DNA of 64,000 bases from Chrysomallon squamiferum (lineage: Eukaryota; Mollusca; Gastropoda; Neomphalida; Peltospiridae): NCBI GenBank assembly GCA_012295275.1, contig CM022667.1, positions 18,509,245 to 18,573,244 of the forward strand, read 5' to 3'. The number at the start of each line of letters is the position of its first letter. Position 1 is the first letter of the stretch. A program made the position numbers and the translations under genes. A model generated the notes under the pieces. The model saw only the letters and a list, made by a program, of their open reading frames with translations. It did no database searches and was not told where the DNA came from. Shown piece after piece: positions 1 through 13,261 of the stretch.

Positions 1-1940
1 CGGATGTCTTGTCCACTGGATCATGGCGCTTGTAATTGTGAACAGAACCTTCCTTTTGACATGTAATAGCATTCAAAGATTCAACAGGTTGCTGGCATGA
101 TAACGAATTGGCAATGCTGTCCAGCGATTCCACTGGTTTCTGATAACATACCTGATCTACAATATTAGATGCACAGTGGGATGGGGCTTGTGACTGATGG
201 ACGTAGCAATCGGTATTTCGCTTCATGTTGTATTCTGACCACAATGGGATGCCACAAACATCTGAATTACCTTCGTTGTAAACACAACAGATTTCAGATC
301 TTTGCTGGCAGTCGTTTTCTTCAATCGATCGCTCGAAATCCCAATTTTCCGTCTCCTGGTCCAGATCATTCTCAAAGTCGACCGTCATTCCCGAGCAGAC
401 GGATTCAGAAGCAATATCTGTCATGGAATCAAATGAGGATACCGTGTAACCAGTGTCAGATTTCTCTTTACTTTGTAATGATGGAAATTCTTGTTCATAA
501 TCAGGAATGTCATGTTCTGGTTTTGAATCAGTAGGAACCTGACTCCAGGTCTGATTGTTGGGAATAATGTTACCTTTAGCTACATCAGACCACTTCATAT
601 TAGCGTGCAGCTTAACAGGGCTAGACTTTTGGTTCACTTTCTTCTTGGTGGAACTTTGACGCTTTTTAATGTTGTTCTTCTCTGGTGTTCCAAATCCTTT
701 TATGGGCTTTGGATTGGATGATTTAACTTGAAGAGATTTCTTTGATTCCACAGTTATCCAATTGCTGGCGTTTTCTTCGGGGAAATTCGACATGGGATAA
801 ACTTCTGTTTCTGAAGGCAACGGGTCTGGAAGATTTCCATATTCCAAGTGAGACATTTCCAGCAGGTTAACGCCATCGTAATTTTTAGCTAAAGTTTCAG
901 ATGTTGATGAATATTTTTCATCTTCATACCGCAGATCTTGATATTCCTCATTTTCATTTGCTATTTTTCCCGTTTTCTGGATTTGCGAGTTATAACCTTC
1001 CATGTTGACATGGTTTTCCGACGAGCCCGTCATTTTCCACTCTTTCTGTTTCTGTCTCTTTTGACGTTTTTTTTCTTTCTTTTTCTGTTGCTGTTCTTGT
1101 TTTCTCATCTCTTCTTCTAGCAACTCGGCTGCGTTCTGTCTGTGATATTTACTTTGAATTCCCTCGAAAAAGGTTGAAAATCTGTTCCACATCACTCTGC
1201 CTTGAAACTTGCAGCATTCATCAACTGACTCAATGCCGCTGTTGGTTTTCAGAAACTCAGTGTACTTGGCCACGGAAATCCAGTTCTTCTCCAACCAAAC
1301 CTCTCCTTCTTTTGTCCCGCTCAGAGCTACGAAAGGCAGGAATATCCTGGCTATGTGCTCGACGCAAACGTTGAGACACTCGTGTTCGTCGCAGTACTTC
1401 AGCGCCTTCAGGACGAGTTCCTGACCATGAGCTCTCATGAACTGCACGACAAATTTCTCGTCAACGAATGTTTCGGAATCGTACATGACCATGTAACACA
1501 AAGCCATCACCCAACCTATGCACTCCGTGTCGGCTATGTGCTTCTGAGACATCTGGATAAGGTTGGGCAGAAGTTTATACTTGTAGAATGTATCCTTGAG
1601 CTCAGCGTGTGCGGCAAGCAACACATGAAATAACATGCCGTTAGCCATATCGTCACTAAAATGAGCTCTCAGCTTTTCAATTCTAGTCTGCAATAATAAA
1701 GCAAGAATTTATTTATTTACTTTAGTACGAATATAAAGTGGGAAACATTATTTATACATTTATTCATAGGAGAAACAATTTTGTTATCTGACCTTTACAA
1801 AATAGTCTCTCTCGGAAGAACTCAGCTTCTTGAGTAAGAAATTGGCAATGTCGTGCTTCTCCAAATCTACAGCTTTACAAATGGCGGTGAAGGAGTTCTG
1901 TAAATGTATAAATATGCAACATGAAAACATAAAGGGGTAC

Positions 1941-2028
<88 letters not shown>

Positions 2029-2737
2029 GCAATATCACCTACTACTTATTATAATATAATATTGTGACATTACTTACTTCATCTTCGATCAAGATGTTAC
2101 AGTGGTTGGCTATTAGCCTTTCTACTGACTTCATGTCGTCATTGCTCACAGCAATAAACAAAGCTGTACAGCCTTTCTGAAATAATATAAATACTCTTAT
2201 TTAAATGTAATTAAAACACACTGTATATGTAATAAGATAGTGGATTTTTTTCAGTTAAGAATATATAATATAGAACTATTTGATTGTTTTCATACACTTC
2301 ACAGAATTGATTTACCTTATATATCACTTGTTATAAGAAACAGGGGTAAAAAACTGAGTTATCTGCCATCACTTTTTGGAAAAATTTACCTTACATCGCT
2401 TATTGATGTCTGCACCATTTAAAAGAAGGAACTGAATGCAGCTCTCCCATCTCAACTCTGCAGCCAGATGTAGGGCGGTGTAGCCGATCTAAAGATGGAT
2501 AAAATAGATCAAAAGGGCTAATAATAATAATGATGATGATGATGATGATGATAAGAAGAAGAAAAAGAAAGAAAGACAAAGACAGAGGCTTTTGTCAATA
2601 AAAATATAATCGAATGGGGTATTAAGTTTATAGTTTAAAATGTATAATTTGAAAAGATAGACGAACTTCGGTTCTTGATGCGATTGACGACTTGGAAGTT
2701 AATGTTATTTCAGGTGAGTGTTCATACCAAAGAACGA

Positions 2738-2781
<44 letters not shown>

Positions 2782-4670
2782 TAATAGTTAAATTTATTTT
2801 TTTGGAACCTCAGATGTTATTTATTTATTTACTAATTTAATTTAATTTAATTTAATAAAGTTAAAGAAACCTTGTTCGCAAAGTTAATGTCGAGATTACG
2901 TCTGTATGGCCAAATACCATTGAGAACCTTGGCGTCCCCTGTTGTCACAGCAACCATAAACGCATTGTTTCCCTCCTAAATAAAAAATAAAACAAAATGT
3001 GCAATAAATAAAATAAATTACATTAAAAAAAAAAAAAAAAAAAAAAACAGTTTATATAAAATAAATGGTTTATGTCGTCATCAAAAAACCCATTTCATCT
3101 TAAATAAAAGTTCTCTAAATAGAATAAATTTATTTCTAGTGTCAAAATACAATATATTATAAATACTGATGGTTGTCATTGCAATTTTAATGATAAAGTA
3201 TCAGTCTAAGTTATTACATTTTCTATCTATTTTTATCTTCTCCGTTAATGTTTGTCTTGGATTTTACAAGAAGTAACAAAGAATTTATTGACATTAGGCG
3301 GCATAGTAGGGGTAAGTGTACAGAAACATTTTACAATATACATCGTGCATTATTTACATTGTTAGGTATCGAAGGGTCTGCACCCCTCTTTAACAGGATC
3401 TCCATGATGTTGTAGAATTTCCCAATGATGGATTGCATGAGAGCGGTACTGCCATCCTACAAAAAACATTGACAATAATTAACATTTATTATTCAGTGGA
3501 TATTTACTCTGTTTTATAGACTTGACAAGGTAACTTTTAATTCTTGTCAAAAAGCTGTTTCAGTTAAATCTAGTTCTGTTCATCAATACATATATTATCT
3601 GTATGTATGTTTTAGTAGGTTCTATAATTGTAGTAAGTTTCTCATGAAACAAGAATATTGGAATATATTGAAAATACAAAAAGTAAAAATAAATAAATAA
3701 ATAAACAAATAGAAAAAGAAATTTATTTTATTTTATTTTATTATATTTATTTTACATTTGACTGCTCATTGACGTCAGCGTTTGCTGCCAGTAATCTAAT
3801 GACTGCGTCGATATAGTTGACCTTTGCTGCAACCGACAGAGGTGTCATCCCCATCTGAAACACGTTTTGAAACGAAATTAAAATAGCATGTGAAAATAAA
3901 ATAAAACGTATAAATTAAAGAAAACAAACAAAAAACAATTATAATCAAAGGTTATCATTTAAAGAAGTAGTTTTCTAAATTGTTCTAGATTAAATATAAT
4001 AAGTCTTAGATTAGAATATACAAAGTGATAGATATAGACTTTCTAGTATCATTAACTCATTTCAGAGGGTGGAAAATTACGTCGATCTACAACGTCTTTG
4101 ACTTTTGGAGTTACAAATACAAACAAATTACATATGTCAATAAAGAATCAAGGATTATATAAGGATAGTTAGTCTAAACAGTCTGGATTAAATTCAAAAC
4201 CAACCATTTTTACTGTTATTTGAAGTTCTTATTTATACATTCGACTATATAAGTTTTTAGCTGTTTTATTTGAAGAAAAGTTCATAATTATATAACAATT
4301 TTCATATTTTGGACAAACTTTATGAAAAATCGAATTCTCTCTCTCTCTCTCTCTCTGTGCCTGTGTGTATGTGTGTGTCATCTACTTTGTTCTTTTTTCT
4401 TTTGTATACAAAATTATCAACCCAAAACCAATAATTAATTGTACAGTATATTTCAGTGTTGATATGCTTTACCAGTTCAGGTCTTGGGCCAAGTTTTGCT
4501 GTTTCTAGGGCATTCTGCTTGAACAACACGTCCAGCTGTTTGCAGGTATAGTCAAGTTTAGTTTTGATATGATCTGCCTTCTGTGATAATGAAGTTCCTA
4601 CTTCTTCTTTTTGCGGCTTAGATTGAATTTCACGTTGTTTCTTGGTCTTTTTCAAATTCCCACTTGGCAT
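1..4670 (-). CDS. Ankyrin-repeat protein, 5' part of gene, runs off left edge
   Basis: I join eight exons on the minus strand: 4473-4670, 3756-3854, 3358-3456, 2871-2975, 2390-2488, 2078-2176, 1799-1897 (or 1793-1897) and 1687 down past position 1. All junctions are GT/AG and phase 0. Exon 1 gives 66 lysine-rich residues starting at the ATG complementary to 4668-4670. The next six exons each encode one ankyrin-like repeat of 33-35 residues; consensus pieces include MTPLSVAAK, GSTALMQSI, GYTALHLAAE and GCTALFIAV. The last exon stays open for over 560 codons: first a helical-looking region with no family I recognise, then a Lys/Gln/Glu-rich coiled stretch, then an acidic Ser-rich, probably disordered tail. 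The stop codon lies outside the window. Ankyrin repeats normally bind protein partners; the partner and the orthologue are unknown to me. A (GA)n array sits in the intron before the seventh exon. Confidence 0.85.
1943..2025 (+). repeat. (GA)n microsatellite
   Basis: An almost pure GA dinucleotide array of about 83 bp in an intron of the ankyrin gene, 45 bp upstream (in gene orientation) of the acceptor at 1898. Open frames across it (RERERE or SLSLSL) are artefacts. Confidence 0.97.
2738..2777 (+). repeat. (AAT)n microsatellite
   Basis: Trinucleotide AAT array in an ankyrin-gene intron. A short GAT-rich array lies nearby at about 2528-2552. Confidence 0.95.
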
Positions 4671-4895
4671 TTCATAACATTAAAAATGAATTTAAAAAAA
4701 ACCCCACAGTCTATATAATTCATTAAAAAGTGTTTATGTAAATAAGCATAAAGCTGTCTTTTCAAAAATATTATATTTGATATAGATATTAACGGCTTAG
4801 CTACTTAATGACGTAACATTACTTAACGTCATACCAATAGTAGTATATTCAGAATAAATAATTCATTGTGAATAGTATCAAATTTAATGAAATTA

Positions 4896-4900
<5 letters not shown>

Positions 4901-4954
<54 letters not shown>
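4901..4954 (+). repeat. (GA)n microsatellite
   Basis: Pure AG/GA array of about 54 bp, 230 bp upstream of the ankyrin gene start codon, so it lies in that gene's likely promoter or 5' UTR region. Confidence 0.97.
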
Positions 4955-4958
<4 letters not shown>

Positions 4959-5224
4959 AATATGTGCATCGATAATAATTATAAAAACAGATTTGTTGAC
5001 GTCAGTAGATAAACTGTCAGGTGACGCCATTACTTTCTGATTCGTTAGTGGAGATGTCTTTATACTGCGAGTTAATTTTCGGAGTAGACGTCTGACGTTT
5101 GAAAATAAATCATCGATCGTCACGTCAAAAATGATTTATCACGACATATCATGATGGTATAATTCTGAATATAAAACAGATGTAAATTACGTGTAAAAAA
5201 AATAAAATAAAAAATAAAATAATA

Positions 5225-5395
5225 AACCTTTTTATTTATTTATTTATTTATTGGTATATTGAATTGATTGTTTGGTTGTTTATTTATTCTTATAAAACAC
5301 TAAAAGGTCGTTGACTTTTTGTTGTTTATTTTTTTTTAATTAATTAATTTCAAGTGTGGTTATTCATACATTAATATAAATTAACCAATTTTTGG
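5225..5395 (+). repeat. Dispersed repeat of unknown class, copy 1
   Basis: A TTTA-rich block is followed by TTGGTATATTGAATTGATTG and then GTTTGGTTGTTTATTTATTC. After a variable middle comes a conserved end with GGTTATTCATACATTAATA and AATTAACC. The same order of blocks recurs at 45327-45478, so this is an interspersed repeat rather than chance low complexity. The element type is not evident. Confidence 0.6.
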
Positions 5396-6063
5396 TTTAA
5401 AACTAACCAACTAACTATAAAGTGGGGTTTTAATCTTGCACGTTATCATTAACAAGCATCATTACTTTGTGAATTATTGCTCACTTTTTTATTAATCAAT
5501 TCTGATAAGAAAAATATAAAATTTATTATCATGATTCTTTTCTTTTTGTTTTGTTTTTTTGTCTCTGATTAAACATTGTTTTTCAACAGTAAAGTTCTTA
5601 CAATTCTTAATGGAAACCTTTGTTTTGTACATTGCAAAGAAAATAAAAACGTGTAACCTATTTATAATGGCTAAGCTTGTTAAAGTAAACATGACTAACT
5701 GTTCATATGCATTGCAATTTAAAAAAATAAAAATTAAGAATGAACAAACAAAAGTTTAAAAAGTAGTGAAACAGAAATTAACAACATTTTACCTCAATCA
5801 TTTTTACTCTTTTCTTTTATCCATATATAAATATGTTTTAATATATATTACATATATCAAAAAGGCACACAAATAAAGCTGCCACATCAAATCAACCTGT
5901 GAAAATCTGAAAATAGCTTTCCTCAAATTATAATTAAAAGCAATTTACAAACATTATTATTTATATAAACACAAACACTTATATAGTTTACACTGAAAAA
6001 TTATAATGACAGTGATAATAATATAATAATAATAATAATAACAAAACAAAAATTAATAAGTGG

Positions 6064-6077
6064 TAATAATAATAATG

Positions 6078-6126
<49 letters not shown>
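6064..6126 (+). repeat. (AAT)n microsatellite
   Basis: AAT array with one GAT interruption, in the gene-free stretch. Confidence 0.95.
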
Positions 6127-6129
<3 letters not shown>

Positions 6130-8743
6130 CAACAATCATAATGGCAAATAATTCAAACAATATTATAAATAAAAATACCAATACAACTTAATCACATAGC
6201 TGCCTTTTTCTCATGTATTGATGCCTGTGGACAGAGAAAAAAAAAAAATTCAAGGTAAAATATGAATCTCCAGAGAAGTTAAGGTACCATAAGAAAATAA
6301 ACCTTTTAGACAAAAATAAGAAAAAAGTGAATATTTTACAAAACATTCATGTATAAATTTACTTTTAATTATCATTATTTTTAAATATATTCTTTGATGA
6401 TATCCTAATAATTTTTTTTATTAAACTTTAATCTAAATATATCATTATTTTACAAATATTTACTTTTACCCAAAAATAGTGTGCTTTTATAAACACTAGT
6501 ACATTCACGCATACACACTCAAAACACACTTGAAACAATGTGAAACACTGATAAAAATGGTTGGTTTCTTATTTTTTATTTTTGTTTAAAAATACATCTG
6601 AAAATCTGACTAATTCATATTTATTTTCACAAGTACCATAACATAATTTTTGTTCAGACACACACACACACACACATTATACGCATAAAAAAAATCCCAC
6701 ACCATAGTAGTTATTTATGTCACTTTCATAATCAAAATCTGATGACTAAAAAACAAACCACAATTTAAATTCAATTTCTTAATGTCAACTCACAATAATA
6801 ATGTGATTAAGAAGCAAAATTATGCTGAATAAGCTGACAAAGGAAGACCACGACGGTAACAAATTGTTCAGCAGTGACAAACATCCACAAATAGTTATTA
6901 TTAAAAAACGAAACATAAAAATTGATTACTGGTACTTTGAAATTATGCATTCAAAATTATTATCAGTATAACAATTACTGCTATAAACAGTTAAAGCATT
7001 TAAAATCTAAATTTTAATAAAAAATGTAATAATCTAATCTAACTTTAAGCACTTTAAATGCAAAATATTAATAAATATTATTAGAATAAAAAATTGTTTT
7101 ATGAAAAGCCTATCAATTACCAATTTCAGCAAATTCCCAAATAGTGGATTGCTAATAAAATAGTTTTCAAGTGCCTAATCTAAAAAGTAAATTATTTCTC
7201 CATATTTTAAGAAATGAAGATATAATAATATTTAGATACTTTGCAAAGAAAATAAAAAATTAGATATTATAATTTTGAACTTACAAAAATCTAAATATAC
7301 CATTACTTAGTTCTGAGCATTTCAGATAGAAATAAATACTCATATAGCAATAACAATAATAAACAAACAATGAAAAGACAAAGACAACTCAAGTTAATTG
7401 TGTATGTATGTGTATCTAACTGGCAGGGCCCATAGGCACATGAACTACACATGTATGTTCTAAAACTTTCTAAAAATCTACAAAATATGCAAAGCAAAGA
7501 TGGGTTTGTGCAGAACCTTTACAAAGCTATTAAATGAACTTTATTTATTGTGAGAGAATGAACTGGACAGACCAAATTCATTGGACCATGAATGAAACTA
7601 TACAGTTGTGAGAAATTGCTTTTAAAATAAACTGAACATTTAAAAATGTATTTACAATTACTTTTTGAATGGTAATATTTATTTATTTTTAATATTAGAT
7701 TTAAGGATTAAAATAATTATGCATAAATTTACTTCTTAATAGTATTAATAATTATCAACTAAACTCATTGATTTCAAACTTAAATTTTTTTTCTCTGACA
7801 GACTCAATGATTTATTCAATGATTTTTTGTTTTCATGGCACCAACTGAATAGCTCTTATATTAGTGGGCTTGTGAACAGCTGTATGATAACTGGAAGTGA
7901 TGTGCCAAATAGACGACATAGCCAATCAGATTTATTTTAAGAGATCAAATTATTTTATTTTCATGATTTATGATTTTCTTAGTTTTTGCTGACCAACTTC
8001 AGAATTTAAATCACATCCATAAAATTATGCAATGCATTTTAATTTTTTTTTAAACTATTTTTGAAATATACAGATATTTCAGGATGCAATACTGAATACA
8101 ACAATTCAGATTAATATATATGTACTTGTATTTAGTTATGAACTCAGACCAACAGAAAAATGGATCACAGCACTGGTGGAACTGGTATTTTGTATTGTGG
8201 TCATAAGTTTCAGGGCAATTTTTAATATAAAATTGTTTGTCATGCATAAATTGTTTTTATATTATTATGATTACAATGTTTAATACTGAGCGTCTGGGTG
8301 GTTATTTGAATGAAAATGATTTAGCTTTTTTAGCGGATTTGGTTTATGGTTTTAAAAAATATATAAAGTGAGGTAGGTCTTAAAGTTTTAATAATTTAAA
8401 AATTTTGTTCTCTGGTTGTTATCCTAATACTTAAGAAAATGCTGATTTAAAATCTATCAACATAAAGTATAACTCATTATAATTTTGTCAAATTATTTAA
8501 CTTTTAACTATGAAGCAAGTTACCAAATTATTTTCTTTGAAACAGTTATGTCAAAAAAAAAAAAAAAATCTTTTTATTTATTGAAGTACATTGTAAATAC
8601 AATTTACAACACAATGTTTAAAGCTATGATATTCTATCATGTTGTAACTTGTATAGTAAATAAAACATTGTATACTTTCTATGTATGCTGTGATTTGGAA
8701 TATTTGTAAATCTCATGTAGTTACTAAAACTAACAAACAGATA

Positions 8744-11700
8744 TCAACTCTTCAGAAGTGTTTTTAAATAAGCAATAACATTTTTATCTCTGAGTATCTC
8801 AGTGTGTTCAACTTTGCTGAAAACTTTATGGACAACTTTCTGCCACTTCTTCCATGACAAACAACCCTGAAGACTGCGAATATTCACTGTTCCATCACCA
8901 TTGTCCGGTACAACACTTGGCTGTTCATCTGGCCATTGTCCCTCTTTATACACAAGTGTGCCTGGTGTGCTGAGATCAGCACCATGAACACAATATACAT
9001 CAACCATTGGCGGCTTCAGATCAACAATAAGGTCTTCTACATCTTTTCTCATGAGATAACCGTTACTAAAATTGATATCATCAAAGAACTGCTTGAAGTC
9101 ATTAATGGTATAGTTTCGTCCTGGTTTGGATACTAGCACTTCACTATCACTCCAGAACTTTCTGGATGGCATCAGAAATGAAGTGCTCATCATAGATCTC
9201 TGTTCTTCTCGTATTGACAACGGGTTGATAAAGGGAATGTTCAGAGTGTCTCCTGTAAAAATATGATCTTTGCATCTTAAACTATCTTCATTGTAAAATA
9301 ATTTGAAAGAAAAGTTTTTAATACTTAGAATAAAAAAATATGAAATCAATTGCACAAATTGAGATATTTACTCTGAACGGATTTTTTTGTGTAAGTATTT
9401 TTAGCGTATGCTTACAGTTATTAAAGATAAATACTAGTTCTGTATATGATAAATTAATTATAAAATAAAAATAACAGTAATTAAAAAAGTATATTGTAAT
9501 TTAAATAAAATACATAACAGTTTGATTTCTAAAAGTTTTTGTGATATTTTTAGTTTTAACAGTATCATTATCTTATACAGTATACTTAGTCAACATGGAT
9601 GTGTAAACCAATAAATTTTCAGCACTATGGTGATGAGAAAAATAAACTGTCATACTTCGATATTTTTCCAAATCATCATTAACAATAATACTGATTATGC
9701 ACCTCTGTATTAGGGCCATTATTAAAGAGTCCATATAGAAAAATATTAAATAAAAATCAATTTAAAAAAGGCAAAATGTAACTGGTTAATAGCACTGCTT
9801 GTAGAATTTTTACCTGAAGCCATTAATCTGAGAGGTTTCACTGCTCCTCCCCATACGCCTGACAAACTGATCCAGAACTTAATAAACTTATTTTTCCATG
9901 GCTGTGTCTGGTGGTTCAGGAAGTAAAGCATGTTTGGATTGCCCATGCTGTGTGCTAGTATTATCACTTTGCTGTTGTTGTTATTCACGTATGTGTCTTC
10001 AACAAGATTCTTGAAATTCCAATAAAATTCCCCCAGTTCATCTGTAAATGAAGAAAGAAACTCAAGAAAGGTAATTTTGGTTCAACGTGTAAGATATGCT
10101 GGCTTTGAATAGTTACTTAACATAATATTATTTATTCAGAAAAATTTTTAAACAAAATTTTTAAACAGAGTTGTTTATTCCAAAAGTCAGGGCATCATCT
10201 GATACATTTATCTGCATTTTCATTATCAAACAAATACTCTAAAGTTACACATTAACACAATTCATTATTGTCGTCTAGAATAGAAATTAATTAACAGGAA
10301 TAGTAACATTTTCTACTTTTACTCATCTTTTAAATTTCTGCTGCAGAATTCTCAGATGGAAGAAAAATGGAAATAAGATTTTCTTAAATTAATCCTCATC
10401 AGCCCAACAAACTTTGATAAATAATAACTAATTATTACAACTGTTGATATTTTATGTACTGTACTTACTGGGAGCCTTCCTAAAGTCATATGGAGCACCT
10501 CTAATACTTTTATTCCGTTCATAGCCCCACTGTATAAGGGCCTCTACTATTGGGTTGTAATATGAAGCTGAAAACAAAAGTCAAAATAATAAAGAAGTAT
10601 GAACCAAGGTGAAAAAAAAAAAAAATGAAAAAAAGTTTAAAATACCATAAAAAAAGAAAAGAAGCAAACTTATCAATCAGTATCATGATGTGAAAATTTC
10701 TAAAAATGTTTTAAATGCATGGAAATTATTCATATTCAATTATTTATAATATATTTACCTTAAAATGTTTACAGAAATCCAGCAAAGTCAGTACAACTGA
10801 ATTGAAAGAAAAAGATAATTTTCTAACATTTCAAAGAACCTTGTACAAATTACTTCTGAACTTTAACAAATTTAATTTTAATATACATTTCTGGGATGTC
10901 AATATTGATAACATTGTGTAATTTAATGTAAGTAATCTGTTTGACAACTGAAAACATACTAGATGTGTAATGAACATATACATCTGGATCCAGCCATTCT
11001 ACATTTTTTGTTTCTCCAAATCCTGGAATTTTTGTCTCAACACCTGGAGAATTGCTAGTTGTATGGTTCTTAGGATGATATATCAGCCTTAAATTGACAG
11101 AAGAAACATAGACAAATTAATGAACAAACAAATTAAATGTTCATCACAAAACTAAAATTTTAATCTTAATAATATACGTATTAGTTGTAAAATAACTTGA
11201 AACAATGATTTATTATATACAGTATTCCCTCGCTATTCGTGGGGGTTACATTCTTTACCCCCCGCGAATAGCGAAAAACCACGAATATTGGATGCAGTTT
11301 TAAAACGTCTATTATGAGATTATATACAGTACTAAATGCTTCCCAAACACTTTCTAAAGACACTCTTACTCATTAATACAGTAATAATATAGTAATATTG
11401 CATGCAGATATGTATTTCACTAATGTAAACACATTTTAATTTTGTACTGAAACAATATTTTAATCAGAAAGAAAGGTACGTACAGGAGGACAGTAACACC
11501 GCATAGCATAGTTACCCATACTGTATTACTGTACCGTAAAGTCATTTTCCATGTGTACAACGATGTATTAGAATTGACAGAAAGTGGAACAAATTTAAAG
11601 GCAAACAGACAGATAAATACAGTACGCACAGTTCAGGTAATAATAATACAATTCAGTAATAACATGCAATTAAAAACATTATTAATACACGGTCACAAAA

Positions 11701-12896
11701 AATATGCACTGTACATACAGTGTATGCATTTATAAAAAAATACGTACTGTATTGCAATAATAATTGAAAAAATTTGATATTGTTTGTGCAGTTTACCGAG
11801 CATTTGTTTTTATGACGGTATGACGCTCGCCTGGTATACCAGCATACGATGCAATAGGGTTAAGAGCCTAACCTGCGAATATGCGGGGCCGCGAATGGGG
11901 AACCGCAAACAGGTGAGGGTATACTGTATTTCAGGAGCATATTAAAACAAATCAATATAGCAGTCTAAATGAAAATGGAATAAAAACCATTATATATAAT
12001 AATAACATAGGGTCTGAGTAGAATATGGAAAATGATATCTCCAGTGAAACTTAATACTAGAATCTTCTTATAATTTTTGAATTCCAAACCAATACAGTAA
12101 TAATAATGAATTATATAAACAGTTAATGGTGGTAGTTACAGAAGAGGGTGTTTAATGATAATAATTACTTCAAGTAAGATAAATAACTCATATAATGTCA
12201 ACATGTTTTGATCATATTATTTTATTATGTTATTTGTTAAACAAAAAGATCATATATTATATATTATATTCACTTTTAACTGGGGATATCATCAACTATA
12301 CTTTAGTCACGATTAGTGTAGACTAGATAATAAACCATCCGAAAAGTTTATTAAGGTAAATAATTTCAGTTGATAACCTAAATAATAAATGATTAAAATA
12401 GTTATTTCCAAGCAATTACCTCATATTATCAACAAAGCAGTCAATTACTTCTGGAATCATCATCTCCAAATTGAGCCATAAAGTGTAATATCCATCAGTT
12501 GATTTTTCACATATGTAATGCACAACCGATGACTTATTGAGTTTAGCCATAATCTGACTACCTCCGTCACCTGGTACTGAAATACAGGTAACAAAGATGG
12601 AAATGATTTATGATTTACAAACAGTATGTGAATAAAAGCAATATCAAACACACACACACACACACACACACAGAATGATATGAAAAATTAAGTTGGAGTT
12701 TAAAAATGTTAAAAAATAACTGTTTTCTTTTGATTTTAAACATCATAACAGACCTAAAAAGGGTTATACTTCAGATGATGAAACTAAAAACAATCCCATA
12801 AAATACCCATGAAGATGTTCATTGTTACATACAGCTGTTAATAAATGCGATATTTTACGATATAACTGATTAAAATTACATCTTAGCTTTTAGTCT

Positions 12897-12971
<75 letters not shown>

Positions 12972-13261
12972 TGTAATAAATATATATTATTAATTTATTC
13001 ACAAAATTATTTTAAACAGCCTAGTCATAACGAAATCGTACTCATAAAAATATTACAACTTGTCAATTGAAATGGAATGCGAAGATTCAATTTCAGGCAC
13101 ATTCTGGGGTGTAGTGAATAAATCGTCGGTGATATTCCTGAAGAATACAAACCTAATATTATAGGATTTTTTGGCTTTGATGAACATGGATAAACTATTA
13201 TTAAAATTAACAAAAATAAAAGATTAAACGAAAATACATGTCGAAACAGAGTCATCGCCAT
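8744..13261 (-). CDS. PLA2G15: Lysosomal phospholipase A2 / LCAT-like acyltransferase (group XV)
   Basis: Complete six-exon gene: 13153-13261, 12420-12576, 10960-11087, 10469-10567, 9814-10041 and 8744-9252. All borders are GT/AG, phases agree and the stop is TGA. It gives 409 aa, close to human PLA2G15 (412 aa). Order: an N-terminal hydrophobic signal peptide (about residues 1-28), the oxyanion-region motif ILVPGDGGSQ, a lid-region cysteine pair in HYICEK and VIDCF, the block RGAPYDFRKAP, and the nucleophile elbow AHSMG with Ser about 196. Next come SGDTLNIPFINPLSIREEQR, the acid Asp in NGDGTVN and the catalytic His in EHTEIL. The family hydrolyses phospholipids and transfers acyl groups to ceramide at acid pH in the lysosome; here that is inferred from homology. 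Intron 1 holds a long (GA)n array and intron 2 a pogo-like MITE. The gene is divergent from CTSA. Confidence 0.95.
11220..11936. mobile_element. pogo/Tigger-type non-autonomous DNA transposon (MITE)
   Basis: About 717 bp inside PLA2G15 intron 2. The left end begins CAGTATTCCCTCGC and the right end, read inward on the minus strand, begins CAGTATACCCTCAC. These are related inverted ends, both rich in CGCGAA/GCGGG pieces, unlike the AT-rich surroundings. A TA dinucleotide flanks each side, as expected for a Tc1/mariner/pogo target-site duplication. There is no intact transposase. Ends of the form CAGT..CCCTCGC are typical of pogo-like families; the assignment to that superfamily is by end sequence only. 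Confidence 0.75.
12898..12969 (+). repeat. (GA)n microsatellite
   Basis: Pure GA array of about 72 bp in PLA2G15 intron 1, some 185 bp downstream of exon 1 in gene orientation. Confidence 0.97.

Larger units (their letters stand above)
4671..8743. other. Gene-free stretch between ankyrin gene and PLA2G15
   Basis: No coding exon with homology I recognise. It should contain the 5' flank of the ankyrin gene on its left and the 3' UTR of PLA2G15 on its right (AATAAA-type signals are present on the minus strand, for example near 8573). Contents are a (GA)n array at 4901-4954, AAT arrays at 6064-6126, a CA run near 6656-6676, and one copy of a dispersed repeat at about 5225-5395. Confidence 0.6.

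Noticed and set aside
1784-2038. Minus-strand frame with a long SLSLSL start as a separate gene
   Set aside because: The repeat part is the (GA)n array in an intron; only the 3' part is a real exon of the ankyrin gene.
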